Positions 1 through 8,838 are shown, counted from the first letter of the stretch. The stretch is 22,324 nucleotides of DNA from Chitinophaga pinensis (GCA_945889235.1 CAMDBK010000016.1:1-22324), one strand, 5' to 3'. The notes: generated by a model not told the origin, from the letters alone. Program-made: numbers and translations.

Positions 1-945
1 AGCTCCGGCATATTCAACGGTCATTGATGTATAATCTACACAACACAATGAAATATCCATTCCATCAGGAACAGTTGAACGTTCACTGTGATTAAAAACA
101 CTACCTACGCTTTTGTTTAAGAAATTGAGAATATCGGAAGGATGAATAAGGTTGTATTCATTAATGGCTTGATTTAATGAATTGTAACCTAAAATACTTA
201 TCAATGCTCCCGGAACACCATGCCCGGTGCAGTCAACCGCAGCCATGTAATGCTTGCTGCCTTTACTGAAATACCAGTAAAAATCACCACTCACCACTTC
301 TTTCGGGCGGAAGAAAACAAAACTTTGAGGAAAGGTTTTTTCAATTTCTTTTTTGAGTGGAAGTATGGCTTCCTGAATATGTCTTGCATAAGCAATACTG
401 TCGGTAAGTTCAATATTCTTCAACAGAATATCGTAACCAAACATTTTGCGTTTGCGAAGTTCTTTTTTCAGATTATCATTCGCATCAAGGAGTTCGCGTG
501 TTTTCTGTCCAATACTTTCACGAAGCTTGTCGGTAAGGCTAATAAGCTGGTCATCAAAGGTGCGCAGTTCTGTAATGTCTCTGAAAATAACCAACACTCC
601 TGTGACCTGATTTGCAACATTAGTCAAAGGAGTATAATGCGCTTCAAAAAAACCTTTCTGTTTGTTTGATTGAAAATAGTAAGGGCGGTCGGTAGACAAT
701 GAGTCTTCACCTCCAAGTGCTTTACGGATAAATTTAATTTCTTCAATGGCTTCAAAAAATGGAAACGCCACCAGTAGGTTTTTCCCTGCTATATCTTCTT
801 TCCGTTCACCCGAAATTTGGGCCATTGCGCTACTCCATTCCACAATCCTGAAATCGGTATCAATAATAAAAATGCCGTCAATGCTTTTTTCCAAAAGCAC
901 ATTAACAAGCATTTCACCGTTTCGCGTAAGTTGAAGTGTTTCCAT
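1..945 (-). CDS. PAS domain plus SpoIIE-type PP2C phosphatase (partial, C-terminus cut off)
   Basis: I translated this frame by hand: it is open from an ATG at 943-945 to the window edge, giving 315 residues. Residues about 16-128 form a PAS-type sensor domain (GIFIIDTDFRIVEWSSA, closing with VIFRDITE). A charged, probably coiled-coil linker follows at about 128-180. From about 185 the SpoIIE/RsbU-type phosphatase signature appears: ARHIQEAILP, then VSGDFYW with D221, and AVDCTGHGVPGA with D238. These two Asp residues are the expected metal ligands of the family. Members of this family remove phosphate from serine/threonine-phosphorylated anti-anti-sigma or similar switch proteins in response to a sensed signal; the ligand here is unknown. 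No signal peptide or membrane segment is seen, so it is probably cytoplasmic. The gene lies 85 nt downstream of glpD on the same strand. The phosphatase domain is incomplete only because the window ends. Confidence 0.88.
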   Translation of the reverse strand, partial: METLQLTRNGEMLVNVLLEKSIDGIFIIDTDFRIVEWSSAMAQISGERKEDIAGKNLLVAFPFFEAIEEIKFIRKALGGEDSLSTDRPYYFQSNKQKGFFEAHYTPLTNVANQVTGVLVIFRDITELRTFDDQLISLTDKLRESIGQKTRELLDANDNLKKELRKRKMFGYDILLKNIELTDSIAYARHIQEAILPLKKEIEKTFPQSFVFFRPKEVVSGDFYWYFSKGSKHYMAAVDCTGHGVPGALISILGYNSLNQAINEYNLIHPSDILNFLNKSVGSVFNHSERSTVPDGMDISLCCVDYTSMTVEYAGA

Positions 946-1030
946 ATAAATTGGGAACGGTTATATGGAAATTCATGCATTAAGTTACAGTTAAACCCTA
1001 AGATTTAAAAGATGAAAACATAAAATGGGG

Positions 1031-2653
1031 TTATAAAAACTCTAATACCGATTGAAATTCTTTCTCAAATTCTTTAAGGGATTTTAATTGTGCTGCTTCA
1101 TCCTGATTTAGAAACTCAGAAAGCTGTTTTGATAATTTACTATAGTTGCCCATAATCTCAGGCCTTTCAAAATATAATTTTCCGGTTCTGCGAATCAGAA
1201 AATCGGAAAGGGAAGTAGTCATTTCATAATTTACAGAATACCAGATTTCAGCTTCTTCTATTGAAGAAACTTCTTTTGCTTTTTCTAAAATAAGCGAAGT
1301 ATTTGTGCCGTATTTATAAACTAATTTTTGTGTTTCCTCTTCGCTGCAATTAACAGTTTGCGCAATGTGATTTAGCGAGCGGATAAATCCTGCAATGGCT
1401 TTTGGACTATTAAAATTTCCGCCTGAAAGAAGAATGCGGTCGGTGTTGCACGAGCTGAAATATTTTCCTGTTTCGGCTGACAACTGTTTTGCAACAAGGT
1501 TCACCGTTTTCTCAGCCATTTTTCGGTAGCCTGTGAGTTTACCGCCTGCGATTGAAATTACATTACTTTCTGAAATAAAAACTTCGTCTTTGCGTGAAAG
1601 TTCAGAAGGCGATTTTCCATCTTCATGAATCAAAGGCCGCAGTCCACACCAACTTGATACAATATCATTTTGGTTAAGGTTAAGTTCATCAAACATTGCA
1701 TTTACTGCGCTTAACAAATACTCTGCGTCTTCTTTTGTAACGGAAGGTCGTTCCAGTTCTCCTTTGTAATTGGTGTCGGTTGTTCCAACGTAAGTTGCAT
1801 TTCCGCGCGGGATTGCAAAAATCATTCTGCCATCACTCACATCAAAATAAAGTGATTGAGAAAGCGGAAATCTTTTGTGTTCAAAAACAATGTGAACACC
1901 TTTAGTCAGATGCAGACGTTTTCCTTTTAGTGAATTATCTTTTTCGCGCAGTTTGTCAACCCATGGACCGCAGGCATTCACAACTTTCTTTGCTTTTATT
2001 TCAAAACTTTTCTCGGAAATAACATCGTACACTTTTGCTCCGGCAACTTTCCCGTTTTCATAAATAAACTCTTCTGCCGAAACATAATTCAGACAAATTG
2101 CACCTTTCTCCACAGAGGTTTTCAGAAGTTCAATCACAAGGCGTGCATCATCTGTTCTGTATTCAGTATAGAGTGCAGCGCCTTTCAGTTTTTCTTTTTT
2201 CAGTAAAGGTTCGTGCGCAAGTGTTTCTGTTTTGCTTAGCATTCTTCTGCGCTCAGCGCGTTTAACACCTGCAAGCACATCATATACATAAATGCCGATT
2301 GAAGAAGAAAACATATTAAGCGAGCCACCTTCAGTAATCGGCAACATCATTTTTTCCGGAATAGCCAGGTGCGGAGCATTGCGGTAAACAATCTCTCGTT
2401 CCTGACCAACTTCTGCTACAAGAGCAAACTCAAATTGTTTCAGGTAGCGTAAACCACCGTGAATTAATTTAGTAGAGCGACTTGAAGTTCCTGAAGCGAA
2501 ATCCTGTTTTTCTACTAAGGCAACGGACATTCCACGCGAAGCTGCATCCAGCGCGATTCCTGTGCCTGTTATGCCTCCGCCAATAACGAGCAGGTCGAAT
2601 TCTTTTTCCTGTAATCTGTCAATAAAATTGTTGCGATTGAGCGCTGAGAACAC
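1031..2653 (-). CDS. glpD: FAD-dependent glycerol-3-phosphate dehydrogenase
   Basis: This enzyme oxidises sn-glycerol 3-phosphate to dihydroxyacetone phosphate at the inner face of the membrane and passes electrons through FAD to quinone. The protein (540 aa, the usual length) opens with a dinucleotide-binding fold, IGGGITGTG at residues 24-32 followed by ALVEKQDF. The family motif SGTSSRSTKLIHGGLRYL comes next, then GPWVD and a late IAGGKLTGYRKMAE typical of GlpD. The last 130 or so residues match the helical C-terminal domain of the family. The start is GTG at 2651-2653; no ATG lies between it and the FAD fold. It follows trhO by 6 nt on the same strand and in the same reading frame, so the two are almost certainly co-transcribed. 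No glycerol kinase or facilitator gene lies nearby. Confidence 0.95.
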   Translation of the reverse strand: MFSALNRNNFIDRLQEKEFDLLVIGGGITGTGIALDAASRGMSVALVEKQDFASGTSSRSTKLIHGGLRYLKQFEFALVAEVGQEREIVYRNAPHLAIPEKMMLPITEGGSLNMFSSSIGIYVYDVLAGVKRAERRRMLSKTETLAHEPLLKKEKLKGAALYTEYRTDDARLVIELLKTSVEKGAICLNYVSAEEFIYENGKVAGAKVYDVISEKSFEIKAKKVVNACGPWVDKLREKDNSLKGKRLHLTKGVHIVFEHKRFPLSQSLYFDVSDGRMIFAIPRGNATYVGTTDTNYKGELERPSVTKEDAEYLLSAVNAMFDELNLNQNDIVSSWCGLRPLIHEDGKSPSELSRKDEVFISESNVISIAGGKLTGYRKMAEKTVNLVAKQLSAETGKYFSSCNTDRILLSGGNFNSPKAIAGFIRSLNHIAQTVNCSEEETQKLVYKYGTNTSLILEKAKEVSSIEEAEIWYSVNYEMTTSLSDFLIRRTGKLYFERPEIMGNYSKLSKQLSEFLNQDEAAQLKSLKEFEKEFQSVLEFL

Positions 2654-2659
2654 GTTATT

Positions 2660-3706
2660 TTATTTGCCTGCCAACATTACTTTTTTCAAATCGGGGCGCA
2701 GGCGGCTTTTATACACCGAAAGGCTGTCATTCTTTATTCTTCCCTTGCGGAGTTTACGCTGTTCTTCTATTGGTAATTCAGTTATACTGATGCATTCGGG
2801 TGTGCAACAGTTTTTCATTTTCTCTTTGCATTTTTCACACTGAATAAAAAGCAAATGACAATCGTCATTCGCGCAGTTGGTATGTTCATCACAAGCCTCA
2901 CCGCATTGGTGACAAACACTAATAATATCGGGTGTAATTTTTTCGCCAAGTCGTTCATCAAACACAAAATTTTTGCCTTTGAATTTTGATTCTAAACCTT
3001 CCTGTTTTATCTGCCGTGCGTAGTCAATAATGCCGCCATGCAACTGGTTTACATCTTTAAATCCCTGGTGCTTAAAATAGGCACTGGCTTTTTCGCAACG
3101 GATTCCTCCGGTGCAATACAACAGCATTTTCTTTTCTTTTTTGTCTTTAAGATTTTCGGTCACCCATTCCAATTCTTCACGGAAAGTATCCACATCAGGA
3201 CAAATGGCATTTTCAAATCTTCCTACTTCACTTTCGTAATGGTTGCGCATGTCAACCACTACTGTTCCTTCTTTTTCCAACGCCTCATTAAATTCCTTTG
3301 CCGACAAGTGTTTACCAACATTCGTTACATCAAATGCATCATCCTTCAAACCGTCAGCCACAATTTTTTTTCGGACTTTAAGCAACAGTTTGTAAAATGA
3401 TTTGCCGTCATCTTCAACCGCAATTTTAAACGGAACGTTTAATAAATATTTATCGCTTTCAATATCTTTTTTGAACGTTTCAAAATTTTCTTCGGGAACA
3501 GAAAGTTGTGCATTAATCCCTTCACGTGCAACATAAATTCTTCCTTTTACATTCAACGCATCCCATCGTTTGTAAAGTTCATCGCGATACTCGTTAGGCG
3601 TATCAATAATAACGTAACGGTAAAAAGAAAGCGTAATACGTTTAATGGGTTCTTCCATCAAACGTTTCTTCAATTCTCTTTTGTCTATGCGGTTGTGCAG
3701 CAGCAT
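2660..3706 (-). CDS. trhO: tRNA uridine(34) hydroxylase, rhodanese family
   Basis: TrhO (formerly YceA) uses O2 to hydroxylate U34 of certain tRNAs, the first step to 5-(carboxy)methoxyuridine wobble modifications. The N-terminal half has the family acylphosphatase-like region (LHNRID, ITLSFYRYV, REGINAQLSVP, DDGKSF). The rhodanese domain follows, with the active-site loop CTGGIRCEK (first Cys at residue 198) and LHGGIIDY. The C-terminal 45 or so residues are Cys-rich (CHQCGEAC, NCANDDC, CEKC, CCTPEC) and may bind metal, as in other long members. I chose the ATG at 3704-3706 (348 aa): it gives MLLHNRID, matching the E. coli start MPVLHNRIS. The longer frame starting with TTG at 3730 would overlap the promoter-like element. 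It is the first gene of a two-gene unit with glpD. Confidence 0.94.
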   Translation of the reverse strand: MLLHNRIDKRELKKRLMEEPIKRITLSFYRYVIIDTPNEYRDELYKRWDALNVKGRIYVAREGINAQLSVPEENFETFKKDIESDKYLLNVPFKIAVEDDGKSFYKLLLKVRKKIVADGLKDDAFDVTNVGKHLSAKEFNEALEKEGTVVVDMRNHYESEVGRFENAICPDVDTFREELEWVTENLKDKKEKKMLLYCTGGIRCEKASAYFKHQGFKDVNQLHGGIIDYARQIKQEGLESKFKGKNFVFDERLGEKITPDIISVCHQCGEACDEHTNCANDDCHLLFIQCEKCKEKMKNCCTPECISITELPIEEQRKLRKGRIKNDSLSVYKSRLRPDLKKVMLAGK

Positions 3707-3727
3707 TATTGTAATAATTTGCGGGCG

Positions 3728-3735
3728 CAAAGATA
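3728..3735 (-). promoter_or_regulatory. Putative -7 promoter element (TATCTTTG) for trhO-glpD
   Basis: On the minus strand this octamer matches TAnnTTTG, the -7 consensus of the Bacteroidota primary sigma factor. It lies 21 nt before the trhO ATG at 3706, predicting a leader of about 15-20 nt. A clear -33 TTG at normal spacing is not visible. The spacer to the divergent pheS is only 86 bp (3707-3792), so promoters for both directions must share it. For pheS only a weak match (CAACTTTA, about 3766-3773) is seen. Confidence 0.5.
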
Positions 3736-3792
3736 AGCGAAAGCACGATTATTTAAGAAATTATGCAACTTTACGCCTCGTTTTAAATATTT

Positions 3793-4824
3793 ATGCAGGA
3801 AAAACTTAATTCAATAGTAGAAGAAATAAATGCGCTGCAACCGGCAAATGCAGAAGAACTGGAAAATTTCCGGTTGAAATATCTTTCGCGCAAAGGTTTG
3901 CTCACAGACCTTTTCGAAGAATTTAAAACCGTTCCCAATGACCAGAAACGTGAGGTTGGAAAAAAATTGAACGAGGTAAAAACCGCAGCTGAAACCAAAT
4001 TTAATGAACTGAAAGAAAAGCTTGAAAACGCAACCGCCCAAAGCACTGTTGATTTTGATTTAACCGCTCCGGGTGAGCCTTCGGAATTGGGTTCGCGCCA
4101 CCCGCTTTCTATTGTCCGTAATGAAATCATCAGCATTTTTTCACGTATTGGTTACACCGTTCAGGACGGTCAGGAAATAGAAGATGATTGGCATAATTTC
4201 TCTGCATTGAATTTCCCTGAAGAACACCCTGCGCGTGATATGCAGGATACTTTTTTCATTGATGTTACTAACAAGAAAAACTCGATTGCGTTGCGTACGC
4301 ATACCTCTTCTGTTCAGGTGAGATTAATGGAAAGCGGCAAGCCTCCATTCCGTAGCATTATGCCGGGAAGAGTTTTCCGTAACGAAGCGATTTCTGCCCG
4401 TGCGCACTGTATTTTTCATCAGGTAGAAGGCTTGTATATTGATGAAAATGTTTCATTTGCCGACCTGAAACAAACGTTGCTTTATTTCGCCCGCGAAATG
4501 TTTGGTGAGAAAACCCAAATCCGTTTGCGTCCTTCTTATTTTCCATTTACCGAGCCAAGTGCGGAGATGGATGTTTCTTGTTTTATCTGCGAAGGAAAGG
4601 GTTGCAACATTTGCAAATATTCAGGTTGGGTTGAGATTTTGGGTTGTGGAATGGTTGACCCGAATGTGTTGGAAAATTGCGGCATCGACAGTAAAAAATA
4701 TACCGGCTTTGCCTTTGGAATGGGAATAGAACGCATCACGATGCTGAAATACCGCATCAACGATTTGCGTTTATTTTTTGAAAATGATGTTAGATTTTTA
4801 AATCAATTCAAGTCGGCAATATAG
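3793..4824 (+). CDS. pheS: Phenylalanine--tRNA ligase alpha subunit
   Basis: PheS is the catalytic subunit of the heterotetrameric (alpha2beta2) class II synthetase that charges tRNA-Phe. The 343-residue protein has an N-terminal coiled coil (about 1-90, tRNA-binding in the family) and then the class II core. Motif 2 is FRNEAISARAHCIFHQVEG and motif 3 is GFAFGMGIERITMLKY. The HPLS and THTSSVQ stretches are also typical, as is the Cys-containing segment CFICEGKGCNIC before motif 3. Length and both ends match the family. The ATG at 3793 follows an A/T-rich leader with no Shine-Dalgarno, normal for this phylum. pheT is not next to it; the following gene is an unrelated acyl-CoA carboxylase subunit after a repeat hairpin. 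Confidence 0.96.
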   Translation: MQEKLNSIVEEINALQPANAEELENFRLKYLSRKGLLTDLFEEFKTVPNDQKREVGKKLNEVKTAAETKFNELKEKLENATAQSTVDFDLTAPGEPSELGSRHPLSIVRNEIISIFSRIGYTVQDGQEIEDDWHNFSALNFPEEHPARDMQDTFFIDVTNKKNSIALRTHTSSVQVRLMESGKPPFRSIMPGRVFRNEAISARAHCIFHQVEGLYIDENVSFADLKQTLLYFAREMFGEKTQIRLRPSYFPFTEPSAEMDVSCFICEGKGCNICKYSGWVEILGCGMVDPNVLENCGIDSKKYTGFAFGMGIERITMLKYRINDLRLFFENDVRFLNQFKSAI

Positions 4825-4825
4825 C

Positions 4826-4879
4826 CATTCGACTACGCTCAGGGTGACACGGTTTGTCACATCGAGCGTAGTCGAGATG
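4826..4879. repeat. Inverted-repeat hairpin built from a small dispersed repeat
   Basis: Just after the pheS stop, two inverted arms face each other. The left arm (4826-4849) contains TCGACTACGCTC and ends in TGACA; the right arm (4855-4879) contains the exact complement GAGCGTAGTCGA and starts with TGTCA. The loop is CGGTT (4850-4854). The paired core is 12 bp plus 5 bp around a 4-nt mismatch (AGGG against GATG). The left arm is the reverse complement of the copy inside the amidohydrolase gene at 12476-12500 (22 identical bases). Repeats of this TCACCCTGAGC...GTCGAAGGG type are common small palindromic elements in Bacteroidota and some other bacteria. No T-run follows on either strand, so it is not a classic intrinsic terminator, though it could stabilise or attenuate the pheS-pccB transcript. 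Confidence 0.85.
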
Positions 4880-4892
4880 CAAAATAAAAAAT

Positions 4893-6413
4893 ATGAAAAA
4901 GAAAATAAAAGAACTTGAAGATAAAATTGCTGAAGCCAAATTAGGTGGCGGTGAAGAGCGCATAAAATCGCAACACAAGAAAGGAAAGCTGACTGCACGC
5001 GAGCGCATACATTTTCTTTTGGATGAAGGTTCATTTGAAGAAATAGGAATGTTTGTAACACACCGTTCTCAGGAGTTTGGATTGGAGAAACAGAAATTTC
5101 TTGGTGATGGAGTTGTTACCGGCTACGGCACTATTTCAGGAAGAATGGTCTATGTTTTTGCACAGGATTTTACAGTATTTGGAGGTTCACTTGCAGAAGC
5201 ACATGCAGAAAAAATCTGCCGCATTATGGATTTGGCAATGCAGAACGGAGCACCTGTAATCGGACTAAATGATTCAGGTGGAGCGCGTATTCAGGAAGGT
5301 GTTGTTTCACTCGGTGGCTATGCTGATATTTTCTATCGCAATACTCTGGCTTCGGGTGTTATTCCTCAGATATCAGCAATCATGGGTCCTTGTGCGGGTG
5401 GTGCGGTTTATTCGCCTGCACTCACCGATTTTATTTTAATGGTGGAGAATACTTCCTATATGTTTGTTACCGGGCCGAACGTAGTGAAAACAGTTACGCA
5501 CGAAGAAGTAACCAGTGAAGAATTAGGAGGTGCATCAACGCATTCAACCAAATCAGGAGTAACACATTTTTCGTGTGCGAATGGATTGGAGTGCATTGCT
5601 TACATCAAAAAATTACTGAGCTACATTCCGCAAAATTGCGAGGAAGAAGCGCCATCAATTCCTTATGATAAACCGGAAAGCGAAACTCGCCCGAAACTGA
5701 ACGATATTATTCCTGATAACCCCAACCAGCCTTACGATATGCGTGAGGTGATTGATGGCGTGATAGATGAAGGAACTTTTTTCGAAGTTCATAAAAACTT
5801 CGCAGAAAATATGGTGGTTGGTTTTGCACGACTTGCCGGGAAAAGCATTGGAGTTGTTGCAAATCAGCCCGCATTTTTAGCGGGGGTTTTGGATATTAAT
5901 TCATCGGTCAAAGCTGCTCGTTTCGTGCGTTTCTGCGATGCGTTTAATATTCCCTTGCTGGTGTTTGAAGATGTTCCGGGATTTCTGCCCGGCACTGATC
6001 AGGAATGGCATGGCATTATCACCAACGGAGCAAAACTGTTGTATGCATTTAGTGAAGCAACAGTACCACGGATTACTGTTATCACACGCAAAGCCTATGG
6101 TGGCGCGTATGACGTGATGAACAGCAAACACATTGGTGCAGATATGAACTACGCATGGCCCTCAGCAGAGATAGCAGTGATGGGTCCTAAAGGTGCAGTG
6201 GAAATTATTTTTAAAGGAGAAAAAGATTTGAAAAAGAAAGAAGAAGAATATACCGAACACTTTGCAAATCCTTATCGTGCGGCAGAAAGAGGTTATGTGG
6301 ATGAAGTGATTGTTCCCGAGCAAACGCGTGAGAAATTAATCAAAGCGTTTAAAATGCTGGAAACAAAAGTGGCAAAACTGCCGAAGAAAAAGCACGGCAA
6401 TATTCCGTTGTAA
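4893..6413 (+). CDS. pccB: Acyl-CoA carboxylase carboxyltransferase (propionyl-CoA carboxylase beta-type)
   Basis: This subunit moves the carboxyl group from carboxybiotin to an acyl-CoA, most likely propionyl-CoA to give methylmalonyl-CoA. The 506-residue protein has the two crotonase-like carboxyltransferase halves. The N-terminal half includes KLTARERIHFLLDEGSFEE, NDSGGARIQEG, the oxyanion-forming MGPCAGGAVYSPALTD and GGASTHSTKSGV. The C-terminal half includes DVPGFLPGTDQE, TRKAYGGAYDVMNSKH and EIAVMGPKGA. The start ATG at 4893 follows an A-rich leader, 13 nt after the repeat hairpin. No biotin carboxylase or biotin carrier gene is in the window, so the partners must be elsewhere. Methylmalonyl-CoA decarboxylase alpha subunits look similar, so the exact substrate is inferred. 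Its stop directly abuts the stop of the convergent TonB receptor gene. Confidence 0.9.
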   Translation: MKKKIKELEDKIAEAKLGGGEERIKSQHKKGKLTARERIHFLLDEGSFEEIGMFVTHRSQEFGLEKQKFLGDGVVTGYGTISGRMVYVFAQDFTVFGGSLAEAHAEKICRIMDLAMQNGAPVIGLNDSGGARIQEGVVSLGGYADIFYRNTLASGVIPQISAIMGPCAGGAVYSPALTDFILMVENTSYMFVTGPNVVKTVTHEEVTSEELGGASTHSTKSGVTHFSCANGLECIAYIKKLLSYIPQNCEEEAPSIPYDKPESETRPKLNDIIPDNPNQPYDMREVIDGVIDEGTFFEVHKNFAENMVVGFARLAGKSIGVVANQPAFLAGVLDINSSVKAARFVRFCDAFNIPLLVFEDVPGFLPGTDQEWHGIITNGAKLLYAFSEATVPRITVITRKAYGGAYDVMNSKHIGADMNYAWPSAEIAVMGPKGAVEIIFKGEKDLKKKEEEYTEHFANPYRAAERGYVDEVIVPEQTREKLIKAFKMLETKVAKLPKKKHGNIPL

Positions 6414-8774
6414 TCAGAACAAAACCCTGTACATCGCAGTAGGGAAAATACCGAACTGGTAACTGGTTGTTATTTCCTGTTTCCGCGAGTCATATTCTTT
6501 GCGGAAAATGTTTTTACGGTTCAGGATATTTTGCAAATCAATAAATACTTCGTGTGTTACTTTTTTGCCGTTTGATTTGAAAGAGATTTTAAAATCCAGA
6601 CGGAAATAATCTTTCAGTTTATTGTTGTAAGCCTGATCGTAGTAATAAACGCTGTTGCCACTTGCTATTGATGCATCAAGATTGATTGGAATGTAGCGTT
6701 TGCCCCCTGCAAACGTAACTTTAGCATCAAAACCAACAGTTTTGTTTTGCTTCTTTTTACTTACGTTAAATTCTTTTCCACCTAAAAAATTTACGTTATA
6801 ATTTCCGTTGAATGCTGTGTTGCTCAACACAGCATCACTGCCTTTATATTTTGATTCATACAATGAAGTGGTGAATAAAGAATACCATCCTTTTGAATAA
6901 AATTTCTCTGCTGTAAATTCCAATCCGAAGTTGTACCCTGTTCCTTTATTGACTAAACTATCGGTGTCGGGCGTGTCAAAATTTGCGCCTGTATTTACCA
7001 GCGAATAATACGATGAATGCTGTTCAACAGGAAGTTTGTTCAGGTATTGAAAATAAGTTTCAAACTTGAAACGCATATTTTTTAATGCAGTGTTATCGTA
7101 AGCAAGTACTACTTGTTTGCTTTGCGATAAAGTCAGATTATGATTGGTCAGCGCTGATGTTCCATCTGAGTATTGTGTCTTCACAAAATAAGCTTGCAGC
7201 ATTTGCATCTGACTGTGAAAACCCGCACCAAAACTCAACGCATTTCCTTTTCCCATGTCCCATTTTAAACCTATTCGCGGCTCAATTGCGTAACTGTTGT
7301 TGAGAAAAAGTTGTTGGTAATGAATGCCTGTTGTCAACGACAGATTATCGGTAAAACGATGTTGCCATTGTGCATAAGCCTGTAACAAAAATGAGTTGCC
7401 GCTGAAATTGCGAAGTGTCATAAAATGTGTTCCGTCAATTAGTGTGCTGTCGGTAAAATTAAATCCGTAGCGGTCTAAAATAAAACCTGTTTTTACCGTA
7501 TTCTTCGCACTGAATTTTTTGTTTACACTGTAATTAACGGTTAGTTTGTGTTGCGAAGAATTGTTGCGATAATATGGAATTGGCGTGCCATTCAGCGTAC
7601 TGAGTGAATCATCTTTGATATTATTTCCGGTTCCTGAAAGTGCGATAATCAGTTTTGAAAAAACTTTTTCGCTGAAGAAAAAAGTATGTGAGAAACCAAC
7701 AGATCCCATCTTCGAACCGAAATAATTATCAGAGCCGCCTGAAGCGTAAGTAGTGTTTTTCTTTCCTTTGCTTTCAAGCAATTCTATGTAACTTGTTCCT
7801 CCAACACCAAAGAGAGAAAAGATGCCGGCTTTCTTTGTCGGAAAATGAAATTTGAAAGAAACATCCTGATACAATGGCAGTGCGCCACCCGAACCAAAAT
7901 CAACGCCAAATAAGGCAACCAATGCAAGAACGGAATAACGATAATTAACTAAATAACTCGCATTATGTTTTTTTGAAAACGGACCTTCCAGTCCAACCTC
8001 AAGCCCGTTAAAACCAACCTGTGCCACGTATTCACGTTTCTCATTATTTCCGTGTCGCATCCGCAAATCAAATACGCCCGACATGGCATTTCCATATTCA
8101 GATGGAAATGCTCCGGTAAAAAAATCAGAACGATCGAGCACGTTGTTGTTAAGAATATTTATGGGTCCGCCAGTTGAACCCAAATTTCCAAAGTGACTGG
8201 GATTCGGAATATCAACACCATCCAAACGATAAAGCAAACCAATGGGTGAATTCCCGCGGATGATAATATCGTTACGTGCATCATCGGCTTCTGTAACACC
8301 GGCAAAGTTGGCTGCCATGCGTGCAGGGTCATTGCGTGAGCCTGCATATTTACGTGTGTCTTCCACTGTAAAAGATCGCGCACTAACGGTTGCCATTTCA
8401 TTCAGCGTTTGTGATTTATCGCGTTCTCCACTGATTACAACTTCCTTTCCTAACACAATACTCTCTTCCAGTTCAATATCTATCACTGTTTCTTTTCCGG
8501 TGTTAACTATTACAGGAATTACTACTTCTTTATATCCGAGATAAGAGATTTTTAGTTGTCGTCTTCCAACAGGAACTGCAGATATTTTAAAAACACCTTC
8601 TTCATTGGTAGCTGCTCCAAGCACTTTAGTAGAATCCAAAACAATAACACTTGCGCCCGGAAGCGGAGCCTGTGACTGTTTATCTATAACTCTTCCACGC
8701 ACAGTTTGCAGATAATTCTGAGCAGAAAGACAAGTGAAAAAAAATATAAAAAGTGTAGTGAAGAAAACACGCAT
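6414..8774 (-). CDS. TonB-dependent outer-membrane receptor with carboxypeptidase-regulatory-like domain
   Basis: This is an outer-membrane transporter energised by TonB. The 786-residue protein begins with a signal peptide (MRVFFTTLFIFFFTCLSAQ). A carboxypeptidase D regulatory-like beta-sandwich follows at about 23-105 (VRGRVIDKQSQAPLPGASV, TNEEGVFKISAVPVGRRQL, SYLGYKE). The plug domain, about 130-240, includes DIIIRGNSPIGLLYRLDGVDIPNP. The rest is beta barrel and ends in an aromatic residue (MYRVLF), as expected for barrel insertion. It is shorter than SusC proteins and has no SusD partner, so polysaccharide uptake is not supported; the substrate is unknown. The ATG at 8772-8774 lies only about 8 nt after a TACATTTG element, implying a very short leader. 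It is divergent from the sensor cyclase gene. Confidence 0.92.
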   Translation of the reverse strand: MRVFFTTLFIFFFTCLSAQNYLQTVRGRVIDKQSQAPLPGASVIVLDSTKVLGAATNEEGVFKISAVPVGRRQLKISYLGYKEVVIPVIVNTGKETVIDIELEESIVLGKEVVISGERDKSQTLNEMATVSARSFTVEDTRKYAGSRNDPARMAANFAGVTEADDARNDIIIRGNSPIGLLYRLDGVDIPNPSHFGNLGSTGGPINILNNNVLDRSDFFTGAFPSEYGNAMSGVFDLRMRHGNNEKREYVAQVGFNGLEVGLEGPFSKKHNASYLVNYRYSVLALVALFGVDFGSGGALPLYQDVSFKFHFPTKKAGIFSLFGVGGTSYIELLESKGKKNTTYASGGSDNYFGSKMGSVGFSHTFFFSEKVFSKLIIALSGTGNNIKDDSLSTLNGTPIPYYRNNSSQHKLTVNYSVNKKFSAKNTVKTGFILDRYGFNFTDSTLIDGTHFMTLRNFSGNSFLLQAYAQWQHRFTDNLSLTTGIHYQQLFLNNSYAIEPRIGLKWDMGKGNALSFGAGFHSQMQMLQAYFVKTQYSDGTSALTNHNLTLSQSKQVVLAYDNTALKNMRFKFETYFQYLNKLPVEQHSSYYSLVNTGANFDTPDTDSLVNKGTGYNFGLEFTAEKFYSKGWYSLFTTSLYESKYKGSDAVLSNTAFNGNYNVNFLGGKEFNVSKKKQNKTVGFDAKVTFAGGKRYIPINLDASIASGNSVYYYDQAYNNKLKDYFRLDFKISFKSNGKKVTHEVFIDLQNILNRKNIFRKEYDSRKQEITTSYQFGIFPTAMYRVLF

Positions 8775-8781
8775 CGGGTTG

Positions 8782-8789
8782 CAAATGTA
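8782..8789 (-). promoter_or_regulatory. Putative -7 promoter element (TACATTTG) for the TonB receptor
   Basis: This is a full match to TAnnTTTG on the minus strand, with TTTG 16 nt upstream as a possible -33 element, slightly closer than usual. The predicted transcript start would be about 4 nt before the receptor ATG, giving an almost leaderless mRNA. Confidence 0.55.
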
Positions 8790-8838
8790 AATTCTTACTT
8801 AACTACAAAGCAGCATTTTCAAATTCATCTGCAATCCT

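Noticed and set aside
220..669. Plus-strand 149-residue frame near the left edge
   Set aside because: It lies opposite the hand-translated PAS/SpoIIE phosphatase, whose motifs are unmistakable.
4826..4879. Intrinsic terminator after pheS
   Set aside because: The hairpin is strong but is followed by CAAAATAAAA rather than a T-run, and the sequence is a copy of a dispersed repeat.
6414..8774. SusC-type receptor of a polysaccharide utilisation locus
   Set aside because: It is too short for SusC, has no SusD-like neighbour and no glycoside hydrolases nearby.
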